Position numbers and translations under genes: made by a program. A DNA stretch of 52,264 nucleotides. Source: Rhizoclosmatium globosum. Taxonomy: Eukaryota > Chytridiomycota > Chytridiomycetes > Chytridiales > Chytriomycetaceae. Every line of letters starts with the position of its first letter. Position 1 is the stretch's first letter. Location of the stretch: NCBI GenBank assembly GCA_002104985.1, contig MCGO01000248.1:1-52264 (forward strand), given 5' to 3'. This document shows, piece after piece, positions 1 to 11,083 of this stretch. The notes beneath the pieces were generated by a model. It was not told where the DNA came from. It made no database searches and worked only from the letters and a program-made list of their open reading frames with translations.

Positions 1-323
1 TTCGGATAATCCCGCTTTTCAGCGTAAGCATTGCAAAGGACCGTGAGAGGAAGCGATGATCCCCAAAGAACACGTCGATCTTTTGTTTCCAGAGCGATCC
101 TGTTCCACCAGTCGTAGAACTCGTCAATTACAGAGTTATAGATCATGCAATCGTCAGCCAGAGTGCAAACTTCATCCAATGTGAGTGCATGAGATCCAAC
201 TTGAGTTTCTGCATCCAGATTGAGGAATGCCTGTTCAACTGCCGGCCACATAACATCCTTTCCGTTATTTTCTTGTAGCCATTTATGCGCCTTTGTCTTG
301 TTGTAAGCGCTACCTGCTGCCAT
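1..323 (-). CDS. Partial gene, unknown protein (N-terminal 107 residues)
   Basis: An open frame runs from ATG at 323 off the left edge of the window with no stop, so only the N-terminal part is visible. It begins MAAGSAYNKTKAHKWLQ and is acidic and rich in Trp and Leu, with a segment reading DEFYDWWNRIALETKDRR. I recognise no domain and see no signal peptide or membrane segment. The steady codon use and absence of stops over 107 codons argue for a real exon. An upstream exon cannot be excluded. Its promoter would be shared with the divergent Zn2Cys6 gene starting at 578. Function unknown. Confidence 0.5.
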   Translation of the reverse strand, partial: MAAGSAYNKTKAHKWLQENNGKDVMWPAVEQAFLNLDAETQVGSHALTLDEVCTLADDCMIYNSVIDEFYDWWNRIALETKDRRVLWGSSLPLTVLCNAYAEKRDYP

Positions 324-416
324 CTGAAGTTTTGATTTGTCCGAACTTTGAGCACAACAAATTGGAAGTCATTCAAGATGATTAAATGGCTTCCGTCATT
401 GTTTTGTTTATTGGAT

Positions 417-553
417 AATTAAAAGGAAGATACGACTTAAATAGGGATCTAAAATCTATTTGGGAAGGGGGGGACTCGTGCTTGTTTGGGAGGGGGGGGA
501 CTCGAATAAGGGCAGGACGGGGGGGTCCCAAATAGAATCTTCCCCTTTTAATT
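417..553. repeat. Inverted-repeat element with G-runs, upstream of the Zn2Cys6 gene
   Basis: An outer arm AATTAAAAGGAAGAT (from 417) is matched by its near reverse complement ending at about 553. An inner arm CTATTTGGGA (456-465) is matched exactly by TCCCAAATAG (526-535). Between them the plus strand holds G-runs at 462-464, 467-473, 488-490, 492-499, 510-512 and 519-525, including two near copies of TTTGGGAGGGGGGGACTCG. It could be a short MITE-like relic or a G-quadruplex-forming promoter element. Confidence 0.55.
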
Positions 554-577
554 TATTGTTTTTTGCTTAGCGAGTGA

Positions 578-2512
578 ATGAACGTTCCCCGCGATCCGTA
601 TCCTTCTCGAGTGACTTCGTGCCAAGAGTGCCAGCGAAGAAAAAAGGGTTGCACAAAAGAGCCCGCTGGTTGCTCAGGCTGCCGATCAAAAGGAATCAAA
701 TGCATCTACCCCAACACCGACAATGCCAAAACCCTTCCTTCTCCAGTGTCCCAGACATACGAAACGCCTATCTATAGCTCAATCTCGTATCCAATCCCCC
801 TGAACCAGTGGCTTGGCGGCAATTCTGTTCAGATTGCTCCTGCTCCAGCCATCTCTCAATTCATGCAAGCAATAGAAGCTCCAATCTTGGAGTCGAACCA
901 CGACAATTGGTACATGGAAGATCCTGATCTTATGCCAACCATGGAGGACTTTGAATGCGTTCTTACGTTTGTAACAACAAACTCTCGTGTCTCAACGTTA
1001 AAGTTTACAATGGACGTGAATGGATTCATGATGACATTCTTCACACAACCCCCCTCATTACGGTAAAGACCAACATTATGGACGGCAATTATGGCTGAAG
1101 ATTAAAACACACAGAGTGGTTGTCTGCGCCATTGCAGCGTATTTTTCGCAAACAATCTCTGATGAAGCTGCCCTCTGGTTCTTCAAACGAGCGCGAAAGG
1201 CCGTGATTCTTGCAGCAGACAAACCATCAGCTGCGACCGTCAAAGCGTTTTATTGGATTTATGTGTACTCGCAAGTAATGAAGAAGGATCAACTGGGACT
1301 TCCGTTTTTGATAATGGCTGTGAACTTGGTACCGCTTTTGCAGTTGGATGTGGATCCCGATGAACTGCCTCATCTTGTTGGATCCAGCGAAATTGAAAAA
1401 GAAGAACGGCGGCGAATAACGTGGAGTCTATGTCTAGTATCAAATTGTACGTCATTGTTGAACATTGGATGATGAGGCTTACTAAATATTGACATTCAGA
1501 TGAGATGGCTCGAAATTTAGATTGTGGCTTAAAAAGCATATTCTCTCACCAGGTGAAACCAATTCGGGCAATACCAGGTGTCTTTGGCGCCATCAGCTCG
1601 TGCGAGCCATTCTACGAAGTTCGGCGACTTATTGTAGTCATTAAGCAACATTACACAAGTACACCATCGTCACTTCATGAAATAGTTTCATCAACTTCAT
1701 ATGTGAATCTACAACTTCAATATGAACTCATCCGATCAAAAGTTCCCTCTCATTTGTTGCTACCCTTTGAATATCCTGATGAAATAGCGTCTATACTCCT
1801 GATAGACGTGGATCCAACGGAAGTCTTTGTGGTGTGGATGAATTTGGAACTTCTGACTTGTTTAACGCTCATATACCGCTCCCAATTGTATTTATCAGGG
1901 TTTAACAACTTATTTTTAACTCAGTTTACGTTGCATATGCGTGGAAATATTGTCTGGGCCATTAAGCAATCGTATTCCGCTCTGGAAAACACAGCACGTG
2001 TTGTCAAAGTATTGATGGAGAAGTCCAATCACAGTCGAATTCGAGTGATTTTATATCATTCTCCATTATGGTATCCGTTGTTTGAAGTAATCGTCACTGC
2101 TTGGTTTTTGGTGTGTCGTATGGGACAAGAATGGTGGGAGTTTGTCCCATGCAACGTTGATTCTATAATTGAGATTGCTGAGCTACTGATCAGCTTTTCT
2201 CTTAAATTGATGTCAGAGAGGGGGATTTCTGAGCGAGTTGGACCTGTGATGCAAGCAATGCTACTGGAAATGAAGAGTACAGCGAATGGGTCTGAAAATC
2301 GTTTCAAAAAGGGAAATAACGTTGACTGCATTGATATAAGCGGAAGTGCTTCCAATCATGGAGAATACCTTGCATACTTGGGATTGTTGGGCTTGGAACT
2401 AGGTGATGGTACTCGATGGGATGGGAAAATAGACGACAACTGGAGACAATTTTGGAATGAAATAAAACGTGGGCAGAGAATGGAGGAGACTTCCGCCAGT
2501 TCTTGCTTGTGA
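578..2512 (+). CDS. Zn(II)2Cys6 fungal transcription factor, 3 exons
   Basis: Exons are 578-1062, 1115-1446 and 1500-2512; introns of 52 and 53 nt, the second with a TACTAA branch site; product about 609 aa. Residues 14-41 carry the canonical binuclear zinc cluster C-x2-C-x6-C-x6-C-x2-C-x6-C with the usual basic stretch QRRKKG. The family binds DNA as nuclear regulators, typically at CGG-type half sites. The rest resembles the weakly conserved middle region of such factors, including a KEERRRITWSL segment typical of it. Both introns keep frame exactly, which supports the model. The target pathway cannot be told from sequence. Upstream lies the G-run inverted repeat. Membership of the family is secure; no specific orthologue is recognised. 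Confidence 0.85.
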
Positions 2513-2720
2513 GTTGGAGTGGATACTTAACACCTCATCATCGACTTGGAATCAACAACGGATATTATTCTAACACAATAGATATATTTAAAATACTGAA
2601 TACATGAAACCGTCCGAATCATCGAATGGTTGCTTAAAATATTAAAGAAGCGTGTAATCTTCTTTTATTGGTGCTAACATAATGATTGAAACAAAAAATG
2701 ACAAAACATGTAGGTACTCA

Positions 2721-4423
2721 TTAAACCTTGTGAATCTCTCCACTGACACGAAATGGGTTCTTCAAGCGCTCTTGGAGCTCTGGGCGGTCCCACTCAGGGA
2801 AGCAGTTGAGGACAATTTTCTTGAAAATAAGCCCATCTTGTCTTTCGTCTCCACTCGCTCTGTAGTAGTTGTAACCCCAGTGAGTCAATTCGTGTGGATT
2901 CAAGCCATACACCAAGAAACGGTCGTTCTTGATCAAGTTGATTGCATCGGCCAAGATTGCACGGATAATCGAATATCCTTGAGAAATTCCCTCTCCGTCT
3001 GTAGCTTCCAATACAATTCCCGGATAGAACTCAACGCGGTTGATTCCATCTTTTCCGTAGTGCTCTTCCAACGCCGCAATGACGACAGGGTCTGCCTTAG
3101 GACACTCGGGACCCGTAATCATTTCTTCATACGAATTGTACTCCTTCAAACGGAAATGCTTACGGAATTCGTTGAGGGTGCAGAGACCTTGACGACGTGC
3201 AGACTCAATGCCTTCAATTTCAATCTCTCTCAAAGATTCAGGAACTTTACGCGCACCCATTTTGGACGTGACTCTCTCCATTCCGTTAGTAAGCATTTGG
3301 AGCAAATCCTTGTTGGAATACACTTTCGTGGCTGGGTCCCTGTGGTATCCAATACACATTGGTCCAAGGCTGTAATCTTCCTTAGAGAGACCGAATTCAG
3401 GCAAGAGTCCCATCATGGCTTTGCCGTGTTCCATCTTGGCTTTCTGGATCGCGGCCTCATTTCCGTCAGTTTCAGCGGCAGTCAATTGGAACGAGAATTC
3501 CTTGCGGAGTTTCAAGTACTTGTCGATTGGGATAGACTTGAGCCAGTCCGCATCCTCGCGACTGATACCACTGTGCCAGCGGTAAATGAAAGAGAACTCG
3601 GCGCTCACAACGTTACTAAAGCAATAATTTAGAGGAGTCGCATACGATGGCATAAAAAAAATCACGTACCCATAAGAAGCGTCTTTCGGGGTCTGCTCGT
3701 TTGGTGCAAGAGAATACGTACCCTTAACATCAACATCCAAAATAGTCAACAAATACTCATGAAACACAACATTAGTGTAACAAGCAATATTAATGTTCCT
3801 CGCAGTCTGGAACACAATCTCATCAGTCCGCTCAGCACTAAGTCTTGGGCTATCCTTCCCAGCCAAATGCGTGAACCGGTAGTTCTCCTGCACATTCACA
3901 GCATCCGTCAAAAGCTGCTTTGCAATGTAATTATGGTTTCTGTTGAACAGAATCAACAGATACACCGTGGATGGGAGCTGGAACTGGAGTCTCGCGTCGG
4001 AAAACACGTCTGGCTTGATCAAACCGTCAACGCCTGTGCGGATTTGGGATTGCTCCTCTTTGGTGGGTCCGTAGAGGCAAGACAAGTCCAAGTAACTTGT
4101 GGTCTGGTTAATGGTTGGGTCGCCAGGCTTTGTCTTCTGCAGCACGGTGTCCCATGGCTGGATACTGGCGATTCACCTTGGGCAAGTCATCCCAAATTGC
4201 CATGAAAAACTGGCCATTCAGCTTGTCAGCTTGTTCTTTTGGAAGACTGGCAACGAGCTGCAAAGTCTTTGTTGGTGGAAACTTGCGGTCGTCAAGAGCG
4301 GTGTCCTTGGAAGCAAGGCTATAATTTTATAGAATTTGGTGTCAGAAAGTTGATAAGAGACAATACTACTCACTCCATGACAAGCTCGATAGTCTTTGCT
4401 TTAACTTGATCAGTCAATCCCAT
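2721..4423 (-). CDS. Linoleate diol synthase/Ppo-like haem dioxygenase, DOX domain only, probably defective
   Basis: Exon 1 is 4374-4423 (MGLTDQVKAK...), exon 2 starts at 4318 after a 55-nt intron, and a 54-nt in-frame intron lies near 3614-3668. Family landmarks include SYLDLSCLYG, FNRNHNYIA, and YRWHSGIS with the catalytic Tyr and proximal haem-ligand His. Fungal relatives oxygenate fatty acids to oxylipins. Two oddities appear. First, the sequence passes from DLPKVNRQYPAMGHRAAEDK almost directly to TINQTTSYLDL, so some 80-100 residues usual in the family, including the distal haem His segment, are missing. The frame also changes there; a 40-nt intron (GTGAATCG...GCTGCAG) could bridge it but would not restore the domain. 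Second, no C-terminal P450 domain follows: translation ends after about 530 residues against about 1,050 in Ppo proteins. Confidence 0.7.
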
Positions 4424-4845
4424 GTTTTTTGTTTGGCAGATAAGTTTTAGAAGAAAGGGCGAGTCGAAATCGCCCTATTTATCGATTTTTGGCGCGCTTA
4501 CAAACCGTTTTCAAAAAGCACGTGTCTTTTGGTATGGGTATTGTGATGTTTCTGCTCAGCAAGTGAACTTCGGCAAGTTCGACTTCACATCTTGGTGATG
4601 GAGTTATTTTTAAGTGAGGCTGGTTGTGGATGCAACATTACGAATTAAGAATTAGAAAAGTGGCTTGCCATGTGTCTCATTCAAAAGAGAGGATGCAGCG
4701 CCACATTTCTCAAAAAACTCATCACGAGGAGTGTTACGAAAACGATGTGAGGTCTATCCAGTAAAAATATATTCCCAGGGATCTGTCCGAACTGAAGCAT
4801 TAAAAAATGGAACCGTTTTTGATTGGACACTTAATTACGTAGATA

Positions 4846-6634
4846 ATGACGCACCTGAGAACCTTTTTTCCCCCATTGTTCGGGACGTACATTGTCTTCG
4901 AAATCAACAACTCATCAACGGAACATACGGCTAAAACAATGCTATTCACAAGCAAAACTTACGCAGTGCTTGTCGTCCTCATAGGCGTTATGACTGACAC
5001 AGGTAATCCTCATCTTGTGCAACTCCATCTCTCGCGACTAATTATACTAGTCATTTATAGCGTCGTTATACCAGGTACAATATGACTGACATTTTAAGTT
5101 ACTCAATTACGTTTCAAAAGTCGTCCCTTCTATCCTCAAAGATATTGATGCGCCGAAAGAGTTTACAGGGATATTACTTGTAAGCACCCACCATATATGC
5201 AACATTATATAACGTCAAAATCCAACAGACAGTATACGGCATCGGAATGGTATTTGGATCGACATTCTTCGGCCTCGTATGTAGCAAATTCCATCTCCGC
5301 AAGAAATGGATGATATTCCTGTCCGTTATCGCGTTGACAGGTGCAACAGCCTTATTCGCAGTTGGAGAGTCTCTGTTTGCGCTTGGATTTGCTCGGTTTC
5401 TTCAAGGTTTCGCGTCGAACGGTGTCTGGGTGCTTGGAATGTCAATTGTCGCGGACTTTTATAGAGATGATAATGAGAATCTTGGGACTGCGATGGCGAT
5501 TATTATGGGCGGGTATAGTCTTGGACAGGTGAGTGTTCCCTAGGGTTGTGGCATGCGTTTAACTATTCTGATGAAGGTTATTGGACCTCCAGCTGGCGGA
5601 CAATTATACAAAATATCGCGTATGGCACCGTTTATACTATGCGCGGCCCTGCTTCTCATCGACATCATTTTCCTTTCAATGCTCATTGAAGTCATGCCCT
5701 CCGCATTCCCCGACGACGATGAAAGCGAACTCGGAAAATACATTGACCCTGATGCCCCAACCACCACTAAATTTGGAAACACCACTCTGGGCGTGTTACC
5801 CACAAAAACCACCGCTATGAAAGAACTTGAATTGTCTCCTGTCCAATTTGAACCTTCGACACCAACTACACCCTCACAACCAATGTTGAGAAGACCTACT
5901 GGGAAAAGCCTCGCGTCAAACGCCACAAACTTGAAAGTGAAAGACTTGATTAAGTTCAAGCGTCTTTGGACTGTGTTGTTTCTTAATATGAGTAAGGAAA
6001 GAATTATTTTTGTTCCACATTCTGAATTGTTACTTTAGTTCTGAGTATTGTACAGAACGGCATCGAGCCAACTCTCCCATACCATTTAGATCATTTATAC
6101 GGCATGAACGCTGAAACAGTTGGCCTCGTTTGGATTTCGCTCATGCTTCCCCTCGTCTTCGGTGGCTTTATTGGAGGCTATATGTTCGACAAAGCCGGAA
6201 TGCGCAGAACTTTTCTCATCAGTTTCTCTTTGTGCTCCATCTCGCTCTTTATTCTTGCAATTCCTGGCCCAGTACGGTTGGAATACACGTGCACGACTCT
6301 TGGGTTAATGGGATTCTCTCTTGGAATGGCTGTTGTCCCTATTTCTCCTGCGATCGTTGCCGCTGTTCCTCATAAATACGTGACTATGGCGTATTCGTTG
6401 ATGACAATTGTTTGGGCACTGGGGATCTGCGTCGGTCCAGTGATCGCATCTTATATTTATGATAAGCTTGGGTGGACATGGCAATTTATTATATTCGGCA
6501 TAATGTGCTGTGTGTCGATGCTTTACAGCGCGCTTATTGGATACAAGGCACTCTCCAGCAGTATCCTTTCGAGTTTTGTGACGACGTCAATGATGCGATC
6601 ATCTATGATGCCGACAACTTCAATAAAAACTTGA
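4846..6634 (+). CDS. Major facilitator superfamily transporter, 6 exons
   Basis: Exons are 4846-5002, 5051-5074, 5121-5179, 5229-5528, 5577-5991 and 6039-6634; introns are 46-49 nt and all phases agree. Exon 2 is only 24 nt. Product is about 516 aa, or 485 if the second ATG at 4939 is used. The chain has about 12 hydrophobic helices in two halves. LLTVYGIGMVFGS and ARFLQG are typical of the first half; EPTLPYH-type and FDKAGMRR (motif A-like) mark the second. The architecture resembles fungal SLC18/VMAT-like MFS proteins, drug:H+ antiporters by family; the substrate is unknown. The last 25 or so codons read serine-rich in the called frame, while another frame gives a more natural acidic tail ending KFMRE, so a small frame error near 6558 is possible. 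Confidence 0.8.
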
Positions 6635-6721
6635 GAAAATTTATGCGCGAATAATGAAAATTGGGGCATTGGAGAAAATTGACTCGGGAATAAAGAAAAT
6701 CGTGGTATTGGTTATTTATTG

Positions 6722-7999
6722 TCAATGTCTCCTCGCTCCTTCTACGGCAAGTTGATCAGCTTGATCATTACCCCACATTCCAGCATGCGCTTTAATATAT
6801 TCCTGTGAAGAAAGTAAGTAACTTGTAGCGACAAAAGCAAAACTCACAATATCAACATTTTTGACACCATCTCGATTCCGTGCATTCATTTCCACCACCA
6901 ATTCCTCCCACAAATCCTTGTTCACGACTGGATCTCCTTTTGCGTTTTTCCAATTGTTCCGGAGCCAGTTTGATATCCATTCCGTGATTCCTTTACGGAC
7001 ATAGGTAGAGTCAGTCTTGATCGTGATGGCTGCGTTTGGTGGACATGCACGTAGAGCGCGTATTACCGCCTGCAGATAAAGTTAAAAAAATTTTGATCGT
7101 GAAAGAGACTGTAAAGAGCTACTTCTTTGCGTTAATTCCCAATTCCATCTTTCCAACTTTCCAACTTCTTTGGGTTCTTTCTTCGTTATCCATCTATCGC
7201 TTCTATGCTCTTTTACTACAGACACAGCTCCAAAATCCGGTCTCGCCTGACCCCGTTCAACAAGCCCGACCTGTTTTCGAGCGTCCTTCAAGTATACATT
7301 TTCACCCTATCTGTTCTCGCGATTCGCCGCACATACCAAGAGCTCAGCCCGATTGTTAGTCTGAACAGGACCCGGCAAAGGCTCACTGATATTCCGTGGA
7401 TCCCCATCCCCAAAAAACACGCCGATTCCACCTCTCGCGTGTCGTTGACCGTTTCCAGAACATGCGCCGTCAGTGTATACTGTAATTCTTTGAGTGATTC
7501 CTTTGATTTGTGGTTGCTCTGAGTCTGAGTTGTTTGATGGGGTAGTTGCAGTTACGGGTTTGAGAGAGTCGATTGAGAGGAGACGGGTAGATGAATGTGT
7601 GTTTGTTGAAGGTTTAATTGACACTGAAGCAGACGTGGATGTGCGCTGTTTCTTTTGTTGTTGCGTTGAATCCTCGGCCCTTCGTTTCACACCGACCACA
7701 CTTTGAGCAGCAAAAGAAGTTCCCTTGTTCGCATCCAAGTTCGCTGTCATCGACGCCACGACGGATTCGCTGATTCTCTTTCCAGTTTTCGACGGTTGTT
7801 TCAAGAACTCTGCCGCTTCGGTGACACTTTTGAAGCTTTTGAATTCGGATTGGGGAAACTTGTCGACTTGTTGTTTGCAGAGATCCCTTTTTTGTGATTG
7901 TGATTGGTTCAGGTTGGTTGTCAATCGACTGGAAACACTCTCAAACCATTGCGAATACAGTCCCGGGTTGCGCCCTACTCGCACTGCGTAGACAGTCAT
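6722..7999 (-). CDS. Ribonuclease H1, 3 exons
   Basis: Exons are 7337-7999, 6848-7069 and 6722-6802, joined in phase 0; product about 321 aa. The N-terminus (MTVYAVRVGRNPGLYSQW, then KFPQSEFKSFKS) is the hybrid-binding domain of eukaryotic RNase H1. A Ser/Thr-rich linker follows, then the catalytic domain with all four acidic residues in place: D in YTDGACSGNG, E in NNRAELL, D in KTDSTYV and D in HAGMWGNDQAD. The enzyme cuts the RNA strand of RNA-DNA hybrids in nucleus or mitochondrion. The frame stays open upstream to 8113, so a longer mitochondrial form is possible. Intron 1 is 267 nt (7070-7336), against about 45-70 nt for most neighbours. The next gene upstream, on the same strand, ends at 8180. 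Confidence 0.9.
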
Positions 8000-8179
8000 T
8001 CCAAGTACTCGGCGAAGAAGGTGGCGGAGAATGTTTGTGGTTTTGGTGGGTTCCTTTCCAGTGTCAAAGTGAAAGTGTCCAGTCAAAAACAAAACAAACA
8101 ATTCACATTCCATCCAACTCTTGTTTTATTCAAACCCCTCGCAAATACGCATACCTCCAGTCATCAACACAACCCCTCA

Positions 8180-10708
8180 TCACCACTTATCCGTATTCCA
8201 AAGCCTCTCCTTCACCAACGAGATCCACCTCCTCCGACACCTCTCCCCTCGAAACTTGATCGCATAGGGTCCACCATAACTCTTCCGCCCACTCGGAAGC
8301 CGTCGAACAAACCACTCCCCATTCTCATCTTTCATTCGGTCCTGCGGCATCGAGTTGTACGATCGACCTGCGAATACTACAACCTCCAGTTTCTGATTTA
8401 ATCGGGTGGACACGATTTCCCATGGAATTATGTGTGAGAACATGGTGTAAAAGTCGGAGAAGGCGTTCGTTCGTTTCGTTGTGAGTCCGCCAACGGATAC
8501 AGCGTCGTCGCCGGGTTGGATAGTATCTAGTGGCGATACAGTGGGTACTGAATCAGGTACAGTCTCACTGACAGAAGGTACGTCCTGGATTCCTTTCATA
8601 TAGATTCCAGCACGGACAAACGCGTAATCAATCCGTAAATTCAGATTCCTTTCTGCGAGTTGAAGCAACTCTCGTGCTGAGACGTGTCCTTCAGGTAACT
8701 TTTCATAGGGTGCTTGTGAATCTGGAGGAGGATCAAACGGTTTCATCTTCTTTGACAGACACACATTCTCAAGAAGTGCAGACGGAACAAGTTGAGGCGC
8801 TTGTAATTCAGGATGATCTAAACGAAGCTTGGAACCCGCCTTGGTCTTGACTACAGCGTCGTCAAGAACTTGTGTCACAACATCCATAAGAAACCGATCT
8901 GCAGTTGAATTCCAAAAAGAATATCTTGCAGCAGCCAAACTAGAAATATTCCGTGACGGAAATTTGAACCGATGCGACAGCTTAGACCACTTCAAAAGAA
9001 AAATTAGATACGCATCCACAAACAAAAGCAAAACCAACAAACCTCAGGTTTCAAGCCTCGCCCCAACATATCCAAATACTCTTCCAACTCCACAAATCCT
9101 TCTTCCGGAAACACAGACTCTTTCTTATTCCGCCAAATCTGAAACGCACGCGTCTCAACATTCCTCGGATCTCGACTCAACTTCCCCCCAATCGTTGCCC
9201 AAATACCCGTTGAGAACCCATCACACGCAATCACATCATACAAATCACGACCCCCATTCCCCTGCTTCTTATAAACCCGTAAATCAAACCCTCCACAACA
9301 CTCTTTAACAGTCGCAACAATCAAATCATCCTCCTCCTTCGAAAACGGCCCCGTCTTGAACTTTGTAGCTCGGAGTTCAAGGCTCCGTTCAAATAACTGT
9401 CGCGGCCGGATCCCGTCTCCAAACTCTTGAGCAAGTTTGACCCACCGGTTTCGAATCCCTTTTGTTTCGTTGTTGAAGGCCTGGATGCGTGCGTCTTGTT
9501 CAGGTGTCCAGATGCGGTTTGATGTGAGTGCGTGGTGTCGGACTCGGAGGTGTGCGGTTCCGTAGCAGGTGAGGAGGGGGTGGTGGATGCGGTGGTACCG
9601 AATTCGACCGGGTCCTTTGATTTTTCACGTGTGTGTTTTTTTAATTGTGAAGAATTGATGAGGGATTTGGAAATTAAAGTTACCTTGCTTCGCACATTCT
9701 TCGAGTAATGCTCGGTCTTCTTCTATTCCCCATCCAAATCCTGTTGTTGAGGCAGTTCCAACAGACTTGACAAGTGGATCTGCAACTGTTGTCCATCGGT
9801 AATACAATTGCATGGGTGTGAACATGGAAAACTCTTTTGTTTCCGCCAAGTCAGTCCATGGACGCGACGACTTTCCCCATAGTTTTGACACTTTTTCTGC
9901 CAAGAGTGCGTCTAATTCAGGTGTCCACTTTTTGGAAGGAGGTGGATCGTTCTTTGTTGCTGTAGTTTGTTTGATGAGTATGCGTGTAAATGGGTGGAAT
10001 GTTGTTCGCTTCATTCACATTTCCGTTTCTATGCTTGCTCCGTTCACTCTATCTCTCTTCTGTATTCCTTCAATTCGCTTCGCCAAAGTTCGTTCGCTGC
10101 GCTCTCATTTTGTTTGGTTACTCGCTTCACTCGCTATTCCTCCCCTTTCGCCAAATTTCCAGACGTACACTTCGATAATTACCATGATTAACGGCAGTCC
10201 AATACTGATTGAGCAGAAACTCCGTCCTCCAACCACTCAACAGAGGATCTGAAGCAACGAGAGTCCACTTGAACCCAAACGCCTCGACCGCCTCGACAAG
10301 GGCCTTTGAATGCACATGTGACCAATCCTGGATGCCCTTGAATACTTTCTTTTCTGGTACTTCCGCAAGCGAGCCCGAGGAAGCAGTCGAAGCAGTGTTC
10401 TTGTTGTCAAAGCTCTTCAGAAGCCCAAGCGACTTCAGCCGCGCAACCACGGACGTCTTTGGCCTGTGACTCAGCACATTCATCGCCAATACTTTCGCGT
10501 CTTTCTTTGTCGCTGCTTTCTGAACTGCCTCAGAAAGAAGCGCGTCTTCGCGAAACGAAAAGCGCTGTCGATGCCCAACGACGACTGACGACGACGATGA
10601 CGTTGGAGACCCCATCGGAAGTGGAAGCGGAAGATCGCGTGGTCGGGGCGAGGCGCGGCCAGCTCCAACTTGGACGAGTTGGCGAAGTGAAGTCATTGGT
10701 TGGTTCAA
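8180..10708 (-). CDS. Multi-repeat Myb/SANT-like DNA-binding protein, 4 exons
   Basis: Exons are 10183-10708, 9684-9959, 9043-9614 and 8180-8989; all phases agree, giving about 727 aa (or 723 from ATG at 10695). Exon 3 reads in a frame with no ATG, so it is easily missed. Myb-type helices with spaced Trp/Phe recur: RFSFREDALLSEAV, KKWTPELDALLAEKV with LYYRWTTVADPL, GFGWGIEEDRALLEECAKQ, RIWTPEQDARIQAF with NRWVKLAQEFGDG, and GPFSKEEDDLIVATV. The C-terminal 270 residues are less clear. Multi-repeat Myb proteins bind DNA, for example in transcription or snRNA-gene activation, but I do not identify a named orthologue. Intron 1 (9960-10182, 223 nt) carries the GCGNAGC repeat. The gene is divergent from the HMG-box gene at 11084. 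Confidence 0.75.
9960..10182 (-). repeat. Intronic GCGNAGC mini-hairpin repeat, copy in Myb-gene intron 1
   Basis: Read on the transcript strand, this intron holds GGCGAAAGGGGAGGAATAGC followed by GAGTGAAGCGAG, GAGCGCAGCGAACGAAC and TTTGGCGAAGCGAA. These match blocks in intron 2 of the HMG-box gene (11830-12200) in the same sense orientation. Exact GCGNAGC cores lie at 10077-10083 (GCGAAGC) and 10096-10102 (GCGCAGC), given on the plus-strand coordinate. Confidence 0.75.
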
Positions 10709-11083
10709 GTGGTGTCCGAAGTGGAAGTCAAAAACAAAGAATGAAAGCAGAGAAGAGAAGAGTCAAGAAGTGAATATAAAAAGAGGAATAGAGACGATGA
10801 ACAGATCATGGGTGGGTACGGTCTTCAACTGAAAAACAACTAACTGGTACTCCTTCAAGTTCGTTAAACTGATCTGATCGTGTTAGTTCTTTCTTTCCTT
10901 GTCGGAATTCATTTGTTATTTATTGTATTTGAATGGGCACGAAGAGACACGCGCAACCTTTTGGAGACCCCTCTCGAGTCCGTAAAAAGCGATTCCTAGG
11001 GGGTCCCGGGGGTCCTTATGACTTTTTTCCTTTTTTCCTTTGGAGCCCTGACAAAATCACTTTCCAAAAACACAATCGATCCA
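10709..11083. promoter_or_regulatory. Divergent intergenic region between Myb and HMG-box genes
   Basis: These 375 bases hold no convincing exon and must contain the promoters of both flanking genes, which start at 10708 (-) and 11084 (+). A GC-rich patch around 10995-11015 contains CCCGGG flanked by G5 runs. No TATA box or known operator stands out. Confidence 0.4.

Noticed and set aside
2682..3632. Long plus-strand open frame of 316 codons
   Set aside because: It lies antisense to the dioxygenase exons, has no family content, and crosses the conserved in-frame intron of the real gene.
8829..9308. Plus-strand Ser/Thr/His-rich frame of 159 codons
   Set aside because: Antisense to exons 3 and 4 of the Myb gene, whose splice phases and repeats are consistent.
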